Under the pieces are notes generated by a model, which worked only from the letters and a program-made list of their open reading frames with translations, did not search any database and was not told where the DNA came from. Both the position numbers and the translations under genes were made by a program. A stretch of 64,000 bases of DNA from the NCBI GenBank assembly GCA_963759095.1, contig CAVWYF010000032.1, positions 119,663-183,662 of the forward strand, read 5' to 3'. Source of the DNA: Anderseniella sp963759095 (GTDB lineage Bacteria; Pseudomonadota; Alphaproteobacteria; Rhizobiales; Aestuariivirgaceae). This document shows, piece after piece, positions 52,026-61,075 of the stretch; the stretch's first letter is position 1; each line of letters starts with the position of its first letter.

Positions 52026-54469
52026 GTGTCATCGCCTTGCGCTGTCGATTGCGTTTGAGTGGCACCGAAATCCTTTCTGGTCAGAGCATACTCGCGCAAC
52101 CTCGCTTCAGCACGGCCATAAACGGACCCTTTGGGAAATTCTCCTGACTGGTTGCGCTCACCGGCAGCAATACCGGTAAGAACTTCGATACCCTGACTGA
52201 TAGTTTCAACCGGATAGATACTGAACTTCCGCTTCTTTGCTGTCGCCACGACATCCCGGCGAAGCATCAGGTGTTTGGTGTTGGAAGCCGGTATCAGCAC
52301 TCCCTGCTTGCCGGTGAGGCCCCGTGCGCTGCAGATGTCAAAGAAGCCCTCGATTTTCTCGTTGACGCCACCAATCGCCTGAACCTGACCATACTGGTCC
52401 ACCGAACCGGTTACCGCCAAAGACTGGCGAAGTGGAGTTTCAGAGAGCGCCGACAACAAGGTATAAAGTTCGGCAGACGATGCACTGTCGCCCTCAACGC
52501 CACCGTAGGACTGCTCGAAAACCACGCTGGCCCAAAGCGACATGGGCATTTCAAGAGCAAAGTTCGCCGACAGAAACGCGGACAGAATAAGCACGCCCTT
52601 TGAATGCAGCGGCCCTCCAAGTTTGGTTTCCCGCTCGATATCAACCAGCTTGCCTGACCCCATGCGTGTACGCGCCGTAATTCGAGTTGGCTGGCCAAAG
52701 CTGAAATTGCCCAGCCCGATTACCGACAAACCGTTGATCTGACCAACAGCTTGGCCATCGGTTTCGATCAGCATCGTATTGCGCGTGATCGCTTCATGAC
52801 TTCGTTCACGAACCCGGTCCGAGCGGTTTATCTGCTCTGATATGGCGCGCTCGACATCGCGGATGTTTATCGTTTTGCGTTTTCCATCCCGAGCCCAGAA
52901 ATCCGCCTCGCGGAGCAGATCGGCAAGCAGACCGATCCTTAGCGAAAGCCGCTCAGCATCCCCGGCAAATCGCACAGCCTCGTCAATCACCCTGGCAACT
53001 GCAATTGCGTTGAGTGGGCGAAGACCATGCTTGCCGGCAATGGTGGCAATCAGGCTGGCATAGAGTTTTGTGTTTTCCTCGCTTCTGGAAAGCTCTTCGT
53101 CAAAATCCACCTGGACCTTGAACAACTCAGCAAAATCAGGATCCAGGGAGTTCAGGAGATAGTAGAGAATTCGCTCGCCAATCAGAACCACCTTTACCTT
53201 CAGTGGTATCGGCTCCGGCTCAAGAGAAATCGTATTGACGAGGCTGAGCTGTTCTGCGGCTGAGACGATTGTCGCTGTTTCGCTGCGCAATGCCCGCTTC
53301 AATGCTTCCCAGCAGAACACTTCGCTGAGGACTTTCCTGGCATCCAGCACGAGATAACCGCCATTGGCACGATGCAGTGCACCGGGACGGATCATGGTAA
53401 AATCGGTTACCAACGCACCGAATTGCGAGACGTGTTCAATCCGCCCCACCACATTGGCCAGCGTCGGATGGTCCTCGGTAACAAGCGGTGCGCCTTTGTG
53501 ATCGCCATCGCTATCATTTGCGACCATGACATTTATCAGATACCGGTTAAATCTGGGATCTGGACCTTGAGATGAAAAAGCCTCCGGAAACGGGCTTGAA
53601 TTCTCTCCGTCCGGTCGTTCCAGAAACATGTCAGCACGCTCGACGATGTCAGTTCGGACTTCCGACAGGCGCTGTTGAATCTCTGCAATGCCATCAAACT
53701 TTGCGGTGACCGCCTTAATCGATGCGTCAACCACTCTGCCGGCAAGATCGCCATTCAGGTGCCTGATGCGATCGCGATGTTCTTTTTGCAGCAGTGGCAG
53801 ACGTTCCAGTACTGCCTGAAGGTCATCCTGCAAATCAGTAATACGCTCTTCGACTGCAGCGCGCTGTTCTTTAGGCAGCGCATTGAAAACTTCAGGTTTG
53901 ATGACCTGTCCGTCTGACGTCGGCACCAGGCCAAAACCCATTGGTGTCCGCAAAATGGCAACGTCTTGCGCCTCCGCCTTCTTGCGCAGCCCTTCAAAGG
54001 CCTGATCGTGCAAATCTTCGAACTCGGCATCGATGGCGCTGCGCTTTTCACGATACTCATCTGATTGAAACAGCGCCGGAACAGCCACTCTCAAATCGTC
54101 AACCATCTCCTTCATGGCGTCTTTGAACCGGATCGCGATACCGGCAGGCAATCGCATTGCCTGCGGTTTGTGGGCTGTCTCAAAGTTATGTACGTAGACC
54201 CAGTCAAATGGAGCAGGCTCGTCAGCAGCCTTGCCTTCAAGGTATGAAAGGATGGCCGTGTGCCGACCGGTTCCCTGCGGCCCTAACGCAAACAAGTTAT
54301 ATCCTGGCTGGTCTATGGAACTGCCAAACCGGATCGCTCCAAGAGCGCGCTCCTGGCCGATTAGGCTGTCGATGGGCTCCAAGTCATCGGTTGATTTGAA
54401 TCCAAGCGAGCCCGGGTCAGTCTCAATACGAAGCAACGTTGGTTTTATTGGTGATACAGCAGCCATCAA
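52022..54469 (-). CDS. Lon-type AAA+ protease (AAA_32 / LonC-like)
   Basis: An 815-residue ATP-dependent protease of the archaeal/bacterial Lon-like group (AAA_32 plus Lon proteolytic domain). N-terminal 'IGQERALGAIRFGSSIDQPG' and modified Walker A 'LFALGPQGTGRHTAILSYLE' near 60; a coiled-coil insertion (about 130-270, 'LLQKEHRDRIRHLNGDLAGR'); Walker B-like 'GGYLVLDARKVLS' near 360. The C-terminal protease has catalytic Ser in 'GVEGDSASSAELYTLLSALS' near 664 and Lys in 'GGVNEKIEGFFD' near 707. Stop overlaps the USP-like gene. Found in FixK/FNR-controlled stress islands of other proteobacteria, by family knowledge. Confidence 0.9.
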   Translation of the reverse strand: MMAAVSPIKPTLLRIETDPGSLGFKSTDDLEPIDSLIGQERALGAIRFGSSIDQPGYNLFALGPQGTGRHTAILSYLEGKAADEPAPFDWVYVHNFETAHKPQAMRLPAGIAIRFKDAMKEMVDDLRVAVPALFQSDEYREKRSAIDAEFEDLHDQAFEGLRKKAEAQDVAILRTPMGFGLVPTSDGQVIKPEVFNALPKEQRAAVEERITDLQDDLQAVLERLPLLQKEHRDRIRHLNGDLAGRVVDASIKAVTAKFDGIAEIQQRLSEVRTDIVERADMFLERPDGENSSPFPEAFSSQGPDPRFNRYLINVMVANDSDGDHKGAPLVTEDHPTLANVVGRIEHVSQFGALVTDFTMIRPGALHRANGGYLVLDARKVLSEVFCWEALKRALRSETATIVSAAEQLSLVNTISLEPEPIPLKVKVVLIGERILYYLLNSLDPDFAELFKVQVDFDEELSRSEENTKLYASLIATIAGKHGLRPLNAIAVARVIDEAVRFAGDAERLSLRIGLLADLLREADFWARDGKRKTINIRDVERAISEQINRSDRVRERSHEAITRNTMLIETDGQAVGQINGLSVIGLGNFSFGQPTRITARTRMGSGKLVDIERETKLGGPLHSKGVLILSAFLSANFALEMPMSLWASVVFEQSYGGVEGDSASSAELYTLLSALSETPLRQSLAVTGSVDQYGQVQAIGGVNEKIEGFFDICSARGLTGKQGVLIPASNTKHLMLRRDVVATAKKRKFSIYPVETISQGIEVLTGIAAGERNQSGEFPKGSVYGRAEARLREYALTRKDFGATQTQSTAQGDDT

Positions 54470-54533
54470 AGAGCATCTCTTTTTACCGTCGTTGGTACTG
54501 AAGGCAAATTACGCCCAAGCCACTGACCGCAAT

Positions 54534-54547
54534 ATGATCTGCATCAA
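54534..54547. promoter_or_regulatory. FNR/FixK-like box upstream of Lon-USP operon
   Basis: ATGAT-CTGC-ATCAA, one mismatch from TTGAT-N4-ATCAA. Centre is 71 bp before the Lon-like start codon, a distance that fits a class II activator site at about -41 with a short leader. Confidence 0.5.
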
Positions 54548-54635
54548 GCCCCATCTAATACCAAAGGAAGTAATTATTGACCCCTCTGGTATAAACTTGT
54601 CTTTCGATGTGCTGCCTCAAATTGTCCAGTGACAG

Positions 54636-54670
54636 AAAAGGCCCCGCAGCTGCTTTTGAGCCACGGGGCC
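54636..54670 (-). terminator. Terminator downstream of cspA-like gene
   Basis: On the minus strand GGCCCCG ... CGGGGCC (7-bp GC stem, 17-base loop) followed by TTTTCTG. Lies about 140 bp past the cold-shock gene stop, leaving a long 3' UTR. Confidence 0.6.
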
Positions 54671-54808
54671 ACAAGACGTCGTTTGTCTTGTCCCGCATCG
54701 CGCATATGCTCTTGCGAGCACCAGGCCTGCCAGTACATCCGTGGTCAGAACCAAAATGAGCGATATTGGATTTGCTAACTCAAGGTAATCGCAATCACCC
54801 GGAAGTGG

Positions 54809-55021
54809 TTAAGAGGCAAGTTCCAGATTATCAGCGGCCATCTTGCCGCTTTTGTTGTCAGCCACGAGTTCAAATTTGACTTTTTGTCCTTCGGCCAAGG
54901 TGGTCAGGCCGGCTCGCTCGACGGCCGAGATATGCACAAATGCATCATTGGAACCATCTTCTGGTTCGATGAAGCCAAAACCTTTAGCTGCGTTGAAAAA
55001 TTTTACAGTACCTGTCGTCAT
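54809..55021 (-). CDS. cspA: Cold-shock domain protein (CspA family)
   Basis: A 70-residue single cold-shock domain, an RNA chaperone. RNP1 is 'KGFGFIEPEDG' and RNP2 'DAFVHISAVERAG'; the start 'MTTGTVKFFNAAKGF' and the end 'GKMAADNLEL' are canonical. AAGGAAACGACT precedes ATG 55021. Which of the usual multiple Csp paralogues this is cannot be said; the 5' leader is long, allowing thermosensor-type folding, but no specific structure is claimed. Confidence 0.95.
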   Translation of the reverse strand: MTTGTVKFFNAAKGFGFIEPEDGSNDAFVHISAVERAGLTTLAEGQKVKFELVADNKSGKMAADNLELAS

Positions 55022-55286
55022 AGTCGTTTCCTTTCAAGGGAGTGACCGCCCGATCACACCATGTGACGGCTCGGTCAATGCATGCTCACATTGTAAGGGG
55101 ACAACTAATCTAAACGGCGTACCGGATATCAAGGCAACACCAAACACCTGTTTTGCGTACTACCCTTATATGGGGCTTGTTGTCAGAATATCAATGACTT
55201 GCAAAAACAGCCGTGACACTGATCTACCGGACCTGCCGCATTGATCGCCGTTCGACAAACAAATCCGCCCATGAGGAGCTGCGATC

Positions 55287-55856
55287 TTGTGCTTTTCAGC
55301 AACTGCAAGCTTCTCCGTGGCAGCATCGACTGCAATTGGCGCAACAGCCCGATAATGTGAAGGTCAGCAGCCTCACCTTGGTGTTTCTGCTGTTCGCACA
55401 GGTTCTTTGGCCGATCCTATACCGCAATTGCAGTCGTGCTCGTGGAGCCTGATTGCCGCAAACGGCTCATTCTATTCGCAATTTCCATTGCCGGTTTGAC
55501 GCTCTCACTACACCTGTCTGTTGAGCTGCTTGGCAATACACAGGTCGCCACCATACACGGGCACAGTATTGCCTATGGAACCAATATGAACCCTATGTCC
55601 TGACAACAGATGCGCTATATTGCATGCACCGGTATTCCACCGCTGAGCTCGTCGCACAGACCGATCCGAATATACTGCAGCGATCAGAAACGCTCTGAAC
55701 AAAGGTTTTCTGATCGTAGCGCCCTACTGCGTGGAAGCGAAACTGGGATTCTTTATACTCCCGGCTTCAGTGTCGTGCTGACCTGCTGCATTACTCATTG
55801 TCAGGTACATCTTGCCTCGATCGCGCTGAGCCTCCATCAACTTCGTATGAGGTAAC
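55287..55856 (+). pseudogene. DUF6629-like membrane protein, degraded
   Basis: A wreck of a membrane protein. TTG 55287 with GAGGAG 9 bp upstream starts 'LCFSATASFSVAASTAIGAT', matching the CFSATASF start of the DUF6629 family. About 40 codons then seem deleted; in another frame 'SSLTLVFLLFAQVLWPI' follows, and in a third frame 'YTAIAVVLVEPDCRKRLILF', 'AISIAGLTLSLHLSVELLGN' and 'VATIHGHSIAYGTN'. A further shift gives 'YVLTTDALYCMHRYST'. At least three lesions, so this is real decay, unlike the single -1 events elsewhere in the window. Confidence 0.7.
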
Positions 55857-55908
55857 CCAGTGCTTGGTGCGATCAATTCACCTTATGGAAGAAAACTGCG
55901 GTACCAGA

Positions 55909-56538
55909 CTAAGCCACCTTTGTGTATCGGAGATAACTTCGCACCTCGTCCCAACCTTGCGGGAATAGCTTCTTTGCTTCTTCATTGGATATTGATGGCG
56001 GAATGATCACCTTGCCACCAGGTTTCCAGTCAGCAGGTGTGGCAACGCTGTTTTTATCATTCAACTGCAAGGCGTCAATCACACGGATAATCTCGTCGAA
56101 GTTTCGTCCAACGCTCATCGGGTATGTCATTGTGAGCCGGATTTTCTTCTGCGGATCTAGTATGAAGACGGAACGGACTGCTGCCGTCTCGCTCTCGGAC
56201 GGATGGATCATCTCATAGAGTTTCGAGATCTTCAGATCCGGGTCGGCAACGATCGGGAAACGAAGCGTAGTATTCTGCGTATCGTTGACATCTGCAATCC
56301 ACTTGTTGTGCTCCTCGACCGTGTCCGTTGACAGGCCAATCGGCTTGACATTTCGCTTCTTGAAATCAGCATCAAGCTGCGCGGTACGTCCCATCTCGGT
56401 TGTGCAAACCGGTGTGAAGTCAGCTGGATGAGAAAAGAAAAAGACCCAGCTATCACCAATCCAGTCATGGAAATCAATGTGACCGGCTGTGGTATCCGCC
56501 TGAAAATTCGGCGCAATATCTCCAATGTTCGAAGACAT
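55909..56538 (-). CDS. 1-Cys peroxiredoxin (Prx6-type), paralogue 2
   Basis: A 209-residue intact paralogue of the peroxiredoxin at 3942. Peroxidatic Cys in 'FSHPADFTPVCTTEMGRTAQ' (about residue 45), 'KPIGLSTDTVEEHNKWIADV', 'TYPMSVGRNFDEIIRVIDAL' and C-terminal 'LFPQGWDEVRSYLRYTKVA'. It starts 4 bp after the SulP stop and is the last gene of the blh-sqr-sulP unit. That context suggests it handles peroxides or polysulfides arising in sulfide stress; this is inference. Confidence 0.93.
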   Translation of the reverse strand: MSSNIGDIAPNFQADTTAGHIDFHDWIGDSWVFFFSHPADFTPVCTTEMGRTAQLDADFKKRNVKPIGLSTDTVEEHNKWIADVNDTQNTTLRFPIVADPDLKISKLYEMIHPSESETAAVRSVFILDPQKKIRLTMTYPMSVGRNFDEIIRVIDALQLNDKNSVATPADWKPGGKVIIPPSISNEEAKKLFPQGWDEVRSYLRYTKVA

Positions 56539-56542
56539 ATGC

Positions 56543-58321
56543 TTACTCCTTGCTTCGCTTGTTTGGTTTCTTCTTCGGTGCGATCGACTCTTCGGAAAGT
56601 TCCTTGAAAGCCTGATGCTGGCTGAGGAACACCCTGCCTGACAGGTGCTGCAGAAAGTCGGTATTCTGAAGCCGATCCATCACCGGGCCCTTGACCTCGG
56701 TCAAATGGAACTGCACGCCACCATCCCTAAGTCGCAAATTGATGGCTTCGAGCGACTCCAGTGCGCTCATGTCAATTGAATTGACAGCTGAGCACATCAG
56801 GATGACATGCTTGAGCTCGGAGCGTTTCGCGATCATTTCGTAAAGGTGATCTTCAAGATTACGCGCATTGGCAAAGTACAGACTTTCATCCACCCGCACG
56901 GTCAGGATTTCCTCGTCAACAATAACCTTGTGCCTCAGCACATTCCGGAAATGCTCTGTTCCTGGCACTTGCCCGACGACCGCCATGTGTGGCCTGGAAC
57001 TGCGATACAGGTGAATCAGAATTGAGACAGCAACACCTGAGGACACGCCAGCCTCAACCCCGAAGGCCAGCGTAACAAGGATGGTCGCCAGCACAGCGAT
57101 GAAGTCGGCCTTGTTATACTCCCATGCCTTTTTCAGTACCGAGAAATCCACCAGCGAAAGAACGGCAACGATAATGGTGGCCGCCAGTGTGGCTTGCGGC
57201 AGATAGGCAAGCAATGGAGTGAGCGTGAGTGTCGCAATCGCCAGCCCGGCGGCGGTATACGCTCCTGCAGCAGGTGTTTCAGCACCGGCATCAAAATTGA
57301 CTACCGAACGGGCAAATCCGCCGGTGACCGGATAGCCCCCGGAAAATGATGCCGACACATTGGCGGCACCCAATGCAATCAGTTCCTGATCAGGCACAAT
57401 GCGCTGGCGTTTTCGGGCTGCCAGTGTCTGGGCAACAGAAACCGACTCCACAAAGCCGATTACGGAGATCAGAACGGCTGAGCCGATCAGGCTGCTCCAC
57501 AAGTCAAAGGAGAATGATGGCAATGTCAGAGGTGGCAGGCCTTGCGGAACGTCACCAATCAGTTTGACACCCTTGCTGCCAAGATCAAGACCCCAGGCCA
57601 GCAAGGTTGTCACCGCCACTACCGCGACAGGGCCGGCCTTTGCCAGGAGTTCAGCAAGGCGGCGGCCAAGGCCAGCGCTAATCAATACCGGTTTGAGCCC
57701 CTTGCGCACCCAGAATAGAAATGCTGTCGACCCGACGCCGATCGCGACTGTGATCAGATTCAGACTTGCGATGTTGTGATAGAGGCTCTGAAGCAGTTGC
57801 AGCAGGTTCTCACCCGACGCCTTGATACCAAGAATGTGCTTGAGTTGACTGGCGGCAATGATGATGCCGGACGCCGTTATGAACCCCGCGATCACCGGAT
57901 GCGACAGGAAGTTGGCCAGAAATCCCAGTCTGAAGACACCCATGAGAAGCAGGAATACTCCGGACAGGAAGGCCAGTGTAATCGCGGCTGCAAGATATTC
58001 CGGCGAACCCGGCGATGCGATGTTGCCGATGACAGCGGCTGTCATCAGTGAGACCACCGCCACCGGTCCGACCGCGAGCGCACGGCTGGTGCCGAAAACT
58101 GCATAGGCAACCAGTGGCAGGATGGACGCATACAACCCCACTTCCGGCGGCAATCCTGCCAGCAAGGCATATGCCAGCGACTGGGGGATCAGCATGATGG
58201 TGACGATAACCGCGGCAACCAGGTCGCTGGTCAGCGTGTCTCGTGTATATTTCCGGCCCCAGTCGAGCACAGGAAAGTAACGTGCCAGCACATTCGACTG
58301 AGACTTGGCGATCTTGATCAT
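56543..58321 (-). CDS. SulP-family anion transporter with STAS domain
   Basis: A 592-residue SulP (SLC26-type) permease for sulfate, bicarbonate or related anions. The membrane domain has the family motif 'LTSDLVAAVIVTIMLIPQSL' then 'AYALLAGLPPEVGLYASILP' and 'AVFGTSRALAVGPVAVVSLM'; later 'SASFSGGYPVTGGFARSVVN'. A C-terminal STAS domain covers about 440-550 ('HVILMCSAVNSIDMSALESL'). Located 8 bp after the SQR fragment and 4 bp before the peroxiredoxin gene, so it is in the sulfide operon; export of sulfite or sulfate produced from sulfide is a reasonable role. Confidence 0.93.
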   Translation of the reverse strand: MIKIAKSQSNVLARYFPVLDWGRKYTRDTLTSDLVAAVIVTIMLIPQSLAYALLAGLPPEVGLYASILPLVAYAVFGTSRALAVGPVAVVSLMTAAVIGNIASPGSPEYLAAAITLAFLSGVFLLLMGVFRLGFLANFLSHPVIAGFITASGIIIAASQLKHILGIKASGENLLQLLQSLYHNIASLNLITVAIGVGSTAFLFWVRKGLKPVLISAGLGRRLAELLAKAGPVAVVAVTTLLAWGLDLGSKGVKLIGDVPQGLPPLTLPSFSFDLWSSLIGSAVLISVIGFVESVSVAQTLAARKRQRIVPDQELIALGAANVSASFSGGYPVTGGFARSVVNFDAGAETPAAGAYTAAGLAIATLTLTPLLAYLPQATLAATIIVAVLSLVDFSVLKKAWEYNKADFIAVLATILVTLAFGVEAGVSSGVAVSILIHLYRSSRPHMAVVGQVPGTEHFRNVLRHKVIVDEEILTVRVDESLYFANARNLEDHLYEMIAKRSELKHVILMCSAVNSIDMSALESLEAINLRLRDGGVQFHLTEVKGPVMDRLQNTDFLQHLSGRVFLSQHQAFKELSEESIAPKKKPNKRSKE

Positions 58322-58328
58322 TGGACCG

Positions 58329-58790
58329 TCAATTCACAATCTCTGGCTGCGCCAGCCACTCCTTGCCCCGCAACATGGCCTTCCAGTATATCGGTGGCGG
58401 ATTTTTTTCCTTCGGCAACCACGACAGGCGCGACGGTTTTGTGCCATCGGTCATCCAGGTGAGTATACTCGGCAGGAGCTTGCCGCCATAACCGAACTCA
58501 GCCAGAATAATCTGGCCATGTTCAACCGTCACCGGACATGAACCATAGCCGTCATAGTGCGCTACGCCCTTCACACGACCCATGGCAGCCGACACATTAC
58601 CGGCAACAACAGGTGCCCGCTTCCGGGCGGCAGCGGCGGTTCCGGCATTCGGTGCGTTCATCACAGCGCCGAGCGACCAGATATTCTCAAAACCCTTGTG
58701 GCGCAGAGTATTCTGATCAACATCCACCCAACCAGCCTGGTCTGCCAGCGGGCTGACACTCAGTTGAGTATTGATTTTCTTCACTACCAT
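58329..58790 (-). pseudogene. Sulfide:quinone oxidoreductase, C-terminal fragment
   Basis: A 153-codon frame that matches only the last third of SQR. 'DQNTLRHKGFENIWSLGAVM' (FAD/quinone region), 'AAARKRAPVVAGNVSAAM' and 'YDGYGSCPVTVEHGQIILAE' are typical, but the N-terminal GxGxxG FAD fold and the first redox cysteines are missing. An AGGAGG lies 7 bp before ATG 58790, so a short protein could be made; the good Shine-Dalgarno suggests an internal deletion of a once complete gene rather than a random end. The product could not bind FAD normally. It sits 42 bp after blh and 7 bp before sulP. Confidence 0.82.
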
Positions 58791-58832
58791 GAAGCGCCTC
58801 CTGGTGGTCTTTGCGGTTTGCTGATTGACAGC

Positions 58833-59717
58833 TCAAAGTACGTTGATCGGCAACTTCAGCATCTGCCTGCCATCTTTATCCGTGGGCACGTTGCCGGCAC
58901 GCATGTTCACTTGCAGCGACGGCAGGATCAGCCGGGGCATGTCGAGTGTTGCGTCGCGCTCATTGCGCATCTTGATGAAGTCATCGCGCGTCTTGCCCGG
59001 GCCAACATGGATATTACTGACTTTTTCTTCAGCAACCGAGGTCTCCCACTTGATCTCGCGGCCGCCAGGTCCGTAGTCATGACACATGAACAATCGCATC
59101 GCTTCCGGTAAGGCGAGCACAAGCTGGATCGAGTCATAGAGCTGACCGGCATCACCACCGGGAAAGTCTGCCCTTGCTGAACCTGCGTCAGGCATAAACA
59201 GCGTGTCGCCAACAAAGGCGGCATTGCCGATGACGTGGGTCATGCAGGCTGGTGTGTGCCCCGGCGTATAGATGGCAAAGGCTTTCAGCCCGCCAATCTC
59301 GTAGGTGTCACCATCCTTGAACAAGGCGTCGAACTGCGAACCGTCGCGCTGAAATTCAGTCCCCTCATTGAAGACCTTGCCGAAGGTGTCTTGCACCACC
59401 GTAATCTTGTCGCCGATACCGACCTTGCCACCGAGCTTGCCCTGTATGTAAGGCGCTGCAGACAGATGATCCGCATGAACATGGGTTTCGATGAGCCATT
59501 CCAGCTCGAGATTACTGGCTTTGATATAATCAATGATCCTGTCTGCGCTCTCATACGAAATGCGCCCGGCCGCATGATTGATATCCATTACGGAATCAAT
59601 CACTGCGCAGGAATTGGAATTCGGGTCCGTTACCACATAGCTTATGGTATTGGTGGCTTCGTCAAAAAAAGCCGTAACAACCGGCTTTACGGTCATATCA
59701 ACAGGATAGTCTGGCAT
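58833..59717 (-). CDS. blh: Blh-type metallo-beta-lactamase-fold persulfide dioxygenase-like hydrolase
   Basis: A 294-residue MBL-fold protein of the ETHE1/Blh group, which oxidises glutathione or other persulfides to sulfite. Metal motif 'THVHADHLSAAPYIQGKLGG' (HxHxDH), 'YTPGHTPACMTHVIGNAAFV' (His), 'GDTLFMPDAGSARADFPGGD' (Asp, with the substrate loop of persulfide dioxygenases) and 'LFMCHDYGPGGREIKWETSV' (His). TAGGAGG precedes ATG 59717. First gene of the sulfide operon, behind an ATTC-N8-GAAT palindrome as in bigR/sqrR regulons. Confidence 0.92.
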   Translation of the reverse strand: MPDYPVDMTVKPVVTAFFDEATNTISYVVTDPNSNSCAVIDSVMDINHAAGRISYESADRIIDYIKASNLELEWLIETHVHADHLSAAPYIQGKLGGKVGIGDKITVVQDTFGKVFNEGTEFQRDGSQFDALFKDGDTYEIGGLKAFAIYTPGHTPACMTHVIGNAAFVGDTLFMPDAGSARADFPGGDAGQLYDSIQLVLALPEAMRLFMCHDYGPGGREIKWETSVAEEKVSNIHVGPGKTRDDFIKMRNERDATLDMPRLILPSLQVNMRAGNVPTDKDGRQMLKLPINVL

Positions 59718-59732
59718 GTGATACCTCCTATT

Positions 59733-59750
59733 TATTCAACTATTTGAATA
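59733..59750. promoter_or_regulatory. BigR/SqrR-type operator upstream of blh
   Basis: TATTCAACTATTTGAATA, an interrupted palindrome containing ATTC-N8-GAAT, the form reported for SqrR/BigR persulfide-sensing ArsR-family repressors. It lies 16 bp upstream of the blh start codon, so binding would block transcription or the leader. The repressor gene itself is not in the window. Confidence 0.65.
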
Positions 59751-59881
59751 TGTAATTACGTACACAAGAGTTTCAACAGACTTGTGCTGCGGCAAATCGC
59801 TCTATGAGGCATTATTTGCCTCCCAAGCTTGGCAACGTGATCTTGTGCAGGTTCCGATAGACCTGTGGAATCCATACTGCA

Positions 59882-59895
59882 TTGACACTGATCAA
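59882..59895. promoter_or_regulatory. FNR/FixK-like box between blh and esterase remnant
   Basis: TTGAC-ACTG-ATCAA, one mismatch from TTGAT-N4-ATCAA. It is 172 bp (centre) before blh on the minus strand and 88 bp before the esterase remnant on the plus strand, and may have served the lost esterase gene. Confidence 0.45.
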
Positions 59896-59975
59896 GCTCA
59901 GGACATCCTGATCAGGCACCTGCGCGGATGTTGCTGCAAATGAGCGCAGCACATGCGTTTGACATGGTGACGGAA

Positions 59976-60170
59976 CTGGCCAAACCACGGCTGGAACGTG
60001 CCATCGGCGTCATCAATCGGTCGGAAACCGGGCTTGCCAGCCACCATTTCGAAGCTGAACCGCCGAAGCAGTTTGACGAATACATCCGGATTGACAAAAC
60101 CAGTGCGATTACACCAATGCCGAGCGGTCAAATCAAAGATGTGCCGGACACCTATCCGTTTGGAGTATGA
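59976..60170 (+). pseudogene. Erythromycin esterase-family protein, C-terminal remnant
   Basis: The last 64 codons of an erythromycin-esterase/EreA-like protein: 'ERAIGVINRSETGLASHHFE' and 'PPKQFDEYIRIDKTSAITPM' then 'PDTYPFGV' match the usual C-terminus of the family (...IGVIYRPETE..SHYF..., ...QFD..IH.D.T.A..PL..., ...P.TYPF). The catalytic His/Glu region is missing. Overlaps the 3' end of the convergent helix-hairpin-helix gene by 19 bp. Such genes accompany stress islands with Lon, USP and phosphoketolase in other proteobacteria. Confidence 0.72.
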
Positions 60171-61075
60171 TTGACGTCGGCGGGCGGGTGGGCGTGAAAC
60201 CGGCCAGACGCATCTTCCCTGCCCCGTACCACTCTTAAACCTCGCAGCGGCCCGAAATGCTCTGTTACCACAGTGCACTGTGCTTCCGGTTCGCTGTCTG
60301 CATGAAAATAGATCACCACCCAGTCACGCGTCCTGCCCAGTTCATGGGCACGTGGGGTGTTTGAATAAAGCGCGGTAAAATGCCAGTCACCGCGCTGCGC
60401 ATGAAAAATTGGCAGAGACGCGCCTTCATCCGTGGCGAAACGGCGTGGTTGTATCAGCGGCAGTTGTCCTGCCTCCGACTTCTCCCGATATTCACGATCC
60501 ACATCAAGTAAGTCTGCAACATCAGGCACCAAGGTTACTTTCGATGTCCTGCTAACCCGCCGGCGTTGCAGCAGGCTGGCCAGAGCTTGTCGAATTGCCG
60601 TAACCCGCCGGACACCAATGCCCGGGACTTCGTTCAAACGCCCGTCATAAGCTGCAACCTCAAGATCTTCCAGCGTCTCGACATGCAGATGGGATTCAAT
60701 GTCTGCAGCCAATTTAGGCCCAATCCCCGGGATGGTACGAAACAGCTTCAGCGGATCTGTCGAACCGCGCAAACGTTCGAGCTGCAACCAACGGCCGGTC
60801 TGGATCATCTCGACAATCGCCGACGCGATCGACTTGCCAATGTGTGGCAACTCAATCAATCCTTCCACACCTTCATGGGCAAGAATGTCGCCGGCATTTC
60901 GTTGCATGGTATCGAGAGTGCCTGCCGCACGCCTGTATGCCCCGGTGCGGAAAGGGTTTGCGCCCTGTTGTTCAAGCAGGTCAGCTACGTCGCGCAATCG
61001 CGCCGCGATCCAGCGATTCCAGTCATGTGCCGCTACTGCTTCTCCTTGCCCTGCCTTCACGTTACGTTGTTTCAT
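60152..61075 (-). CDS. Helix-hairpin-helix protein related to PolX N-terminal domain
   Basis: A 307-residue protein. Residues 15-190 match the N-terminal DNA-binding part of family X polymerase (PolX): 'IAARLRDVADLLEQQGANPF', 'RTGAYRRAAGTLDTMQRNAG', 'ELPHIGKSIASAIVEMIQTG' (HhH) and 'FRTIPGIGPKLAADIESHLH' then 'NEVPGIGVRRVTAIRQALAS' (further HhH). The nucleotidyltransferase and PHP domains are absent; instead about 110 residues with 'HAQRGDWHFTALYSNTPRAH' and 'VVIYFHADSEPEAQCTVVTE' follow. ATG 61075 is chosen because similarity begins there. Likely binds gapped or branched DNA; no catalytic site recognised. Confidence 0.85.
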   Translation of the reverse strand: MKQRNVKAGQGEAVAAHDWNRWIAARLRDVADLLEQQGANPFRTGAYRRAAGTLDTMQRNAGDILAHEGVEGLIELPHIGKSIASAIVEMIQTGRWLQLERLRGSTDPLKLFRTIPGIGPKLAADIESHLHVETLEDLEVAAYDGRLNEVPGIGVRRVTAIRQALASLLQRRRVSRTSKVTLVPDVADLLDVDREYREKSEAGQLPLIQPRRFATDEGASLPIFHAQRGDWHFTALYSNTPRAHELGRTRDWVVIYFHADSEPEAQCTVVTEHFGPLRGLRVVRGREDASGRFHAHPPADVNHTPNG

